From contig CP073746.1 of NCBI GenBank assembly GCA_024397995.1, forward strand, positions 2,601,501 to 2,665,500: 64,000 nucleotides of DNA. Direction: 5' to 3'. The position numbers were made by a program, and so were the translations under genes. This stretch comes from a bacterium SCSIO 12827 (lineage in GTDB: Bacteria; Pseudomonadota; Alphaproteobacteria; Rhodospirillales; Casp-alpha2). The notes beneath the pieces are model-generated. The model worked only from the letters and a program-made list of their open reading frames with translations. It ran no database searches and was not told the origin of the DNA. Within the stretch, counting starts at the first letter, position 1, and the number at the start of each line of letters is the position of its first letter. Below, one piece after another: positions 62,510 through 64,000 of this stretch.

Positions 62510-62866
62510 ATGACCTTGCTCAAGCGCCACAATCAGGATGCTCGGAACGGACGTTCAGCCGGAGGCGGCAACGTCGAACCGCTGAGTCCGCTGGGACAAC
62601 CCATGCGGTTGGAAGACCTGCCCCCGCCCGGCACCAAACGATGGGTCGCCCGGCGCAAGGCCGAAGTCGTCTCCGCCGTGCGCGGCGGGCTGCTGTCCCT
62701 GCAGGACGCATGTCGGCGCTATTCCCTGTCCGAGGACGAATATCGCACCTGGGAGCGCCTGATCGACGATCACGGTCTCAAGGGGCTGCACACGACCCGG
62801 ACCCAGGTGTACCGCAACATCGCCCAGCGCAAGTCACAGCGCCCGGACCTCGTCGTCCGCAACTGA
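62510..62866 (+). CDS. sciP: SciP/DUF1153 cell-cycle regulator
   Basis: 118 residues. The core LEDLPPPGTKRWVARRKAEVVSAVRGGLLSLQDACRRYSLS is the DUF1153 helix-turn-helix of SciP, which binds CtrA and blocks activation of CtrA-dependent promoters in Caulobacter. AGGGAAGA precedes ATG 62510. It lies directly upstream of fliF, whose promoter carries a CtrA-like box. Several TTAA half-sites occur before sciP itself (62378-62428), though none has perfect spacing. Confidence 0.94.
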   Translation: MTLLKRHNQDARNGRSAGGGNVEPLSPLGQPMRLEDLPPPGTKRWVARRKAEVVSAVRGGLLSLQDACRRYSLSEDEYRTWERLIDDHGLKGLHTTRTQVYRNIAQRKSQRPDLVVRN

Positions 62867-62881
62867 CGTCGCCGGTCCCCA

Positions 62882-62902
62882 GGTGGGCAAAAATTGCCCA
62901 CC
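62882..62902. promoter_or_regulatory. ftr-like palindrome at fliF promoter
   Basis: Perfect nine-base arms GGTGGGCAA (62882-62890) and TTGCCCACC (62894-62902) with AAA between. The centre GGGCAAAAATTGCCC agrees at 13 of 15 positions with the recalled FlbD ftr consensus. No T-tract follows, so it is not a standard terminator for sciP. In Caulobacter FlbD represses fliF from such a site. Confidence 0.65.
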
Positions 62903-62903
62903 G

Positions 62904-62918
62904 TTAACCACTTGTTCA
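62904..62918 (+). promoter_or_regulatory. CtrA-like box upstream of fliF
   Basis: TTAACCACTTGTTCA has the TTAA-N7-TTMA layout, and TTAACCAC is one base from the TTAACCAT half box. It abuts the ftr-like palindrome and lies 119 bases before the fliF start. Confidence 0.6.
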
Positions 62919-63036
62919 CCGCCCCCCCAATAACCTGCAAATAACGGAATTCCTGATTGCTCAGGGCGCTGCATAACGCCCGGAGCCGTTTGGGGAAACC
63001 TGCCGGTTAACACTCCTGCAACCACGGGGGACGCAA

Positions 63037-64000
63037 GTGGAAGCACTTACTCAAGCAATGCGCGGTCTGGGACCGGTTCGCCTCGCCATGATGGGCGGGG
63101 TGATGTTCCTGATGCTCGGGTTCTTCATCTTCCTGATGACCAAATTGGGCCAGCCCAACATGGCGCTGTTGTTCAGCGAACTGAACTCCACCGATTCAAA
63201 CAGCATTGCCGCGGAAGTCGGCCGCTTGGGCTTCCCCGCGGAAGTCCGCGATCAGGGCACCTCAGTCTGGGTGCCGGCCGATAAAGCCTTGGAATTGCGG
63301 TTGAAAATGGCCGACCGCGGCCTGCCTGTGGGCGGCAAGGTCGGGTTCGAAATTTTTGACGAGACCGATACCCTCGGCACCACCGATTTCCTGCAGAATG
63401 TGAACCTGCGCCGCGCCCTGGAAGGCGAACTGGGCCGCACCATCCAGTCCATGGACATCGTGCACCGTGCCCGCGTCCACCTGGTCCTGCCGCGCCGGCA
63501 ACTGTTTTCGCGCGAAGAACAGCAGCCCAGTGCCTCTGTCGTGCTGGCCATGCGCAGCAACAAACGCCTGGATCATGAACAAGTCTCCGCCGTGCAGAAC
63601 CTGGTGGCTTCCGCCGTGCCGGGTCTCAAGCCGGGCCGCATCACGATTATCGACGACAAGGGCAAGCTGCTGTCACCCGGCTTCGAAGACGATCAGTCGG
63701 TCAACACAATTGCCGCCAAGAATGAGGAACGACGCCGCAGCGTCGAGGCCCGCATGGCGCGCACGATCGAAGAACTTCTTGAAAAGACTGTTGGTTTCGG
63801 AAACGTCCGGGCCGAAGTCAATGCCGATATGGACTTCGACCGGGTGTCCACCACCGAAGAAATCTATAACCCGGATGGTCAGGTCGTACGTTCGACCCAG
63901 ACCGTGGAACGGGCCGCCCGCAATCAGGAATCGGAAACCGCCGCCGTGACTGTCGGCACCAACCTGCCCGACGCTGCCCCCGGCGGCGGCGAAGGCGCGC
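63037..64000 (+). CDS. fliF: Flagellar M-ring protein FliF (partial, runs off the window)
   Basis: The first 321 codons are present. GTG 63037 follows CGGGGGAC. A transmembrane helix covers about 20-38 (MGGVMFLMLGFFIFLMT). The YscJ/FliF domain contains LLFSELNSTDSNSIAAEVG, GLPVGGKVGFEIFD and FLQNVNLRRALEGELGRTIQS. The second part shows ARMARTIEELLEKTVG and VRAEVNADMDFDRV. FliF makes the MS ring in the inner membrane and is among the first flagellar proteins assembled. The C-terminal transmembrane helix and FliG-binding tail lie outside. Confidence 0.96.
   Translation, partial: MEALTQAMRGLGPVRLAMMGGVMFLMLGFFIFLMTKLGQPNMALLFSELNSTDSNSIAAEVGRLGFPAEVRDQGTSVWVPADKALELRLKMADRGLPVGGKVGFEIFDETDTLGTTDFLQNVNLRRALEGELGRTIQSMDIVHRARVHLVLPRRQLFSREEQQPSASVVLAMRSNKRLDHEQVSAVQNLVASAVPGLKPGRITIIDDKGKLLSPGFEDDQSVNTIAAKNEERRRSVEARMARTIEELLEKTVGFGNVRAEVNADMDFDRVSTTEEIYNPDGQVVRSTQTVERAARNQESETAAVTVGTNLPDAAPGGGEGA

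Noticed and set aside
62884-62899. Sigma-54 promoter within the fliF palindrome
   Set aside because: GG and GC are one base off the required spacing; early-class genes use CtrA-type promoters, and the palindrome is better read as an ftr-like site.

Overview
The window looks like part of the main flagellar locus of a free-living alphaproteobacterium, most likely of the Rhodospirillales. The evidence is lineage-typical: FliX, FlaF, FlbT, a DUF1153/SciP regulator, a DUF6468 membrane protein and a MotE-like protein all sit beside standard flagellar genes, base composition is GC-rich, and start codons include several GTG and one probable TTG. No rRNA, tRNA, CRISPR array, insertion sequence or phage gene was recognised. 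The last gene, fliF, runs off the right end.

Layout. (1) 47-3266, minus strand: fliL, fliM, DUF6468 and motE-like genes. (2) 3675-7308, plus: flgF-flgG-flgA-flgH behind a sigma-54 promoter. (3) 7794-9332: an Rnk/GreA-C-like protein, a DksA and FliX. (4) 9732-13710: a ferric-iron ABC transporter behind a Fur-like box, embedded between flagellar genes. (5) 13936-23302: a hook-like protein, flgI, the rod-binding protein, an FlgN-like protein, flgK, a very large flgL and flaF. (6) 23399-32509: a TPR-GT41 glycosyltransferase, two unrecognised proteins, a Maf-family flagellin glycosyltransferase and a TPR-GT9-like protein. (7) 32668-36295: two flagellin genes and flbT. (8) 36644-56996: about twenty sugar genes: a NeuB-family synthase, AsnB, three SpsF-like cytidylyltransferases (one frameshifted), two Gfo/Idh/MocA oxidoreductases, two DegT aminotransferases, a HisH-HisF-PseA amidotransferase set, a methyltransferase, acetyltransferases and a sulfotransferase-like protein. 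(9) 57189-64000: fliK, flgD, the large hook gene flgE, sciP and the start of fliF.

How the parts fit together. Regions 6-8 read as a flagellin-glycosylation island. A nonulosonic acid (legionaminic/pseudaminic type), probably carrying an acetamidino group, would be made and CMP-activated, then put on flagellin by Maf, with a second GT41-type transferase next to flaF. A clear -24/-12 sigma-54 promoter also precedes the main sugar operon (46012), placing glycan synthesis in the same hierarchy as the hook and rings. Five sigma-54 promoters (flgF, flgE-like, flgI, fliK and the sugar operon) each have an upstream element resembling the Caulobacter FlbD 'ftr' site. The two early-class promoters (fliL, fliF) instead carry TTAA-type CtrA-like boxes, and fliF adds an ftr-like palindrome directly beside its box, as in Caulobacter. 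Products were assigned by reading the proteins and recalling families; no database search was possible.
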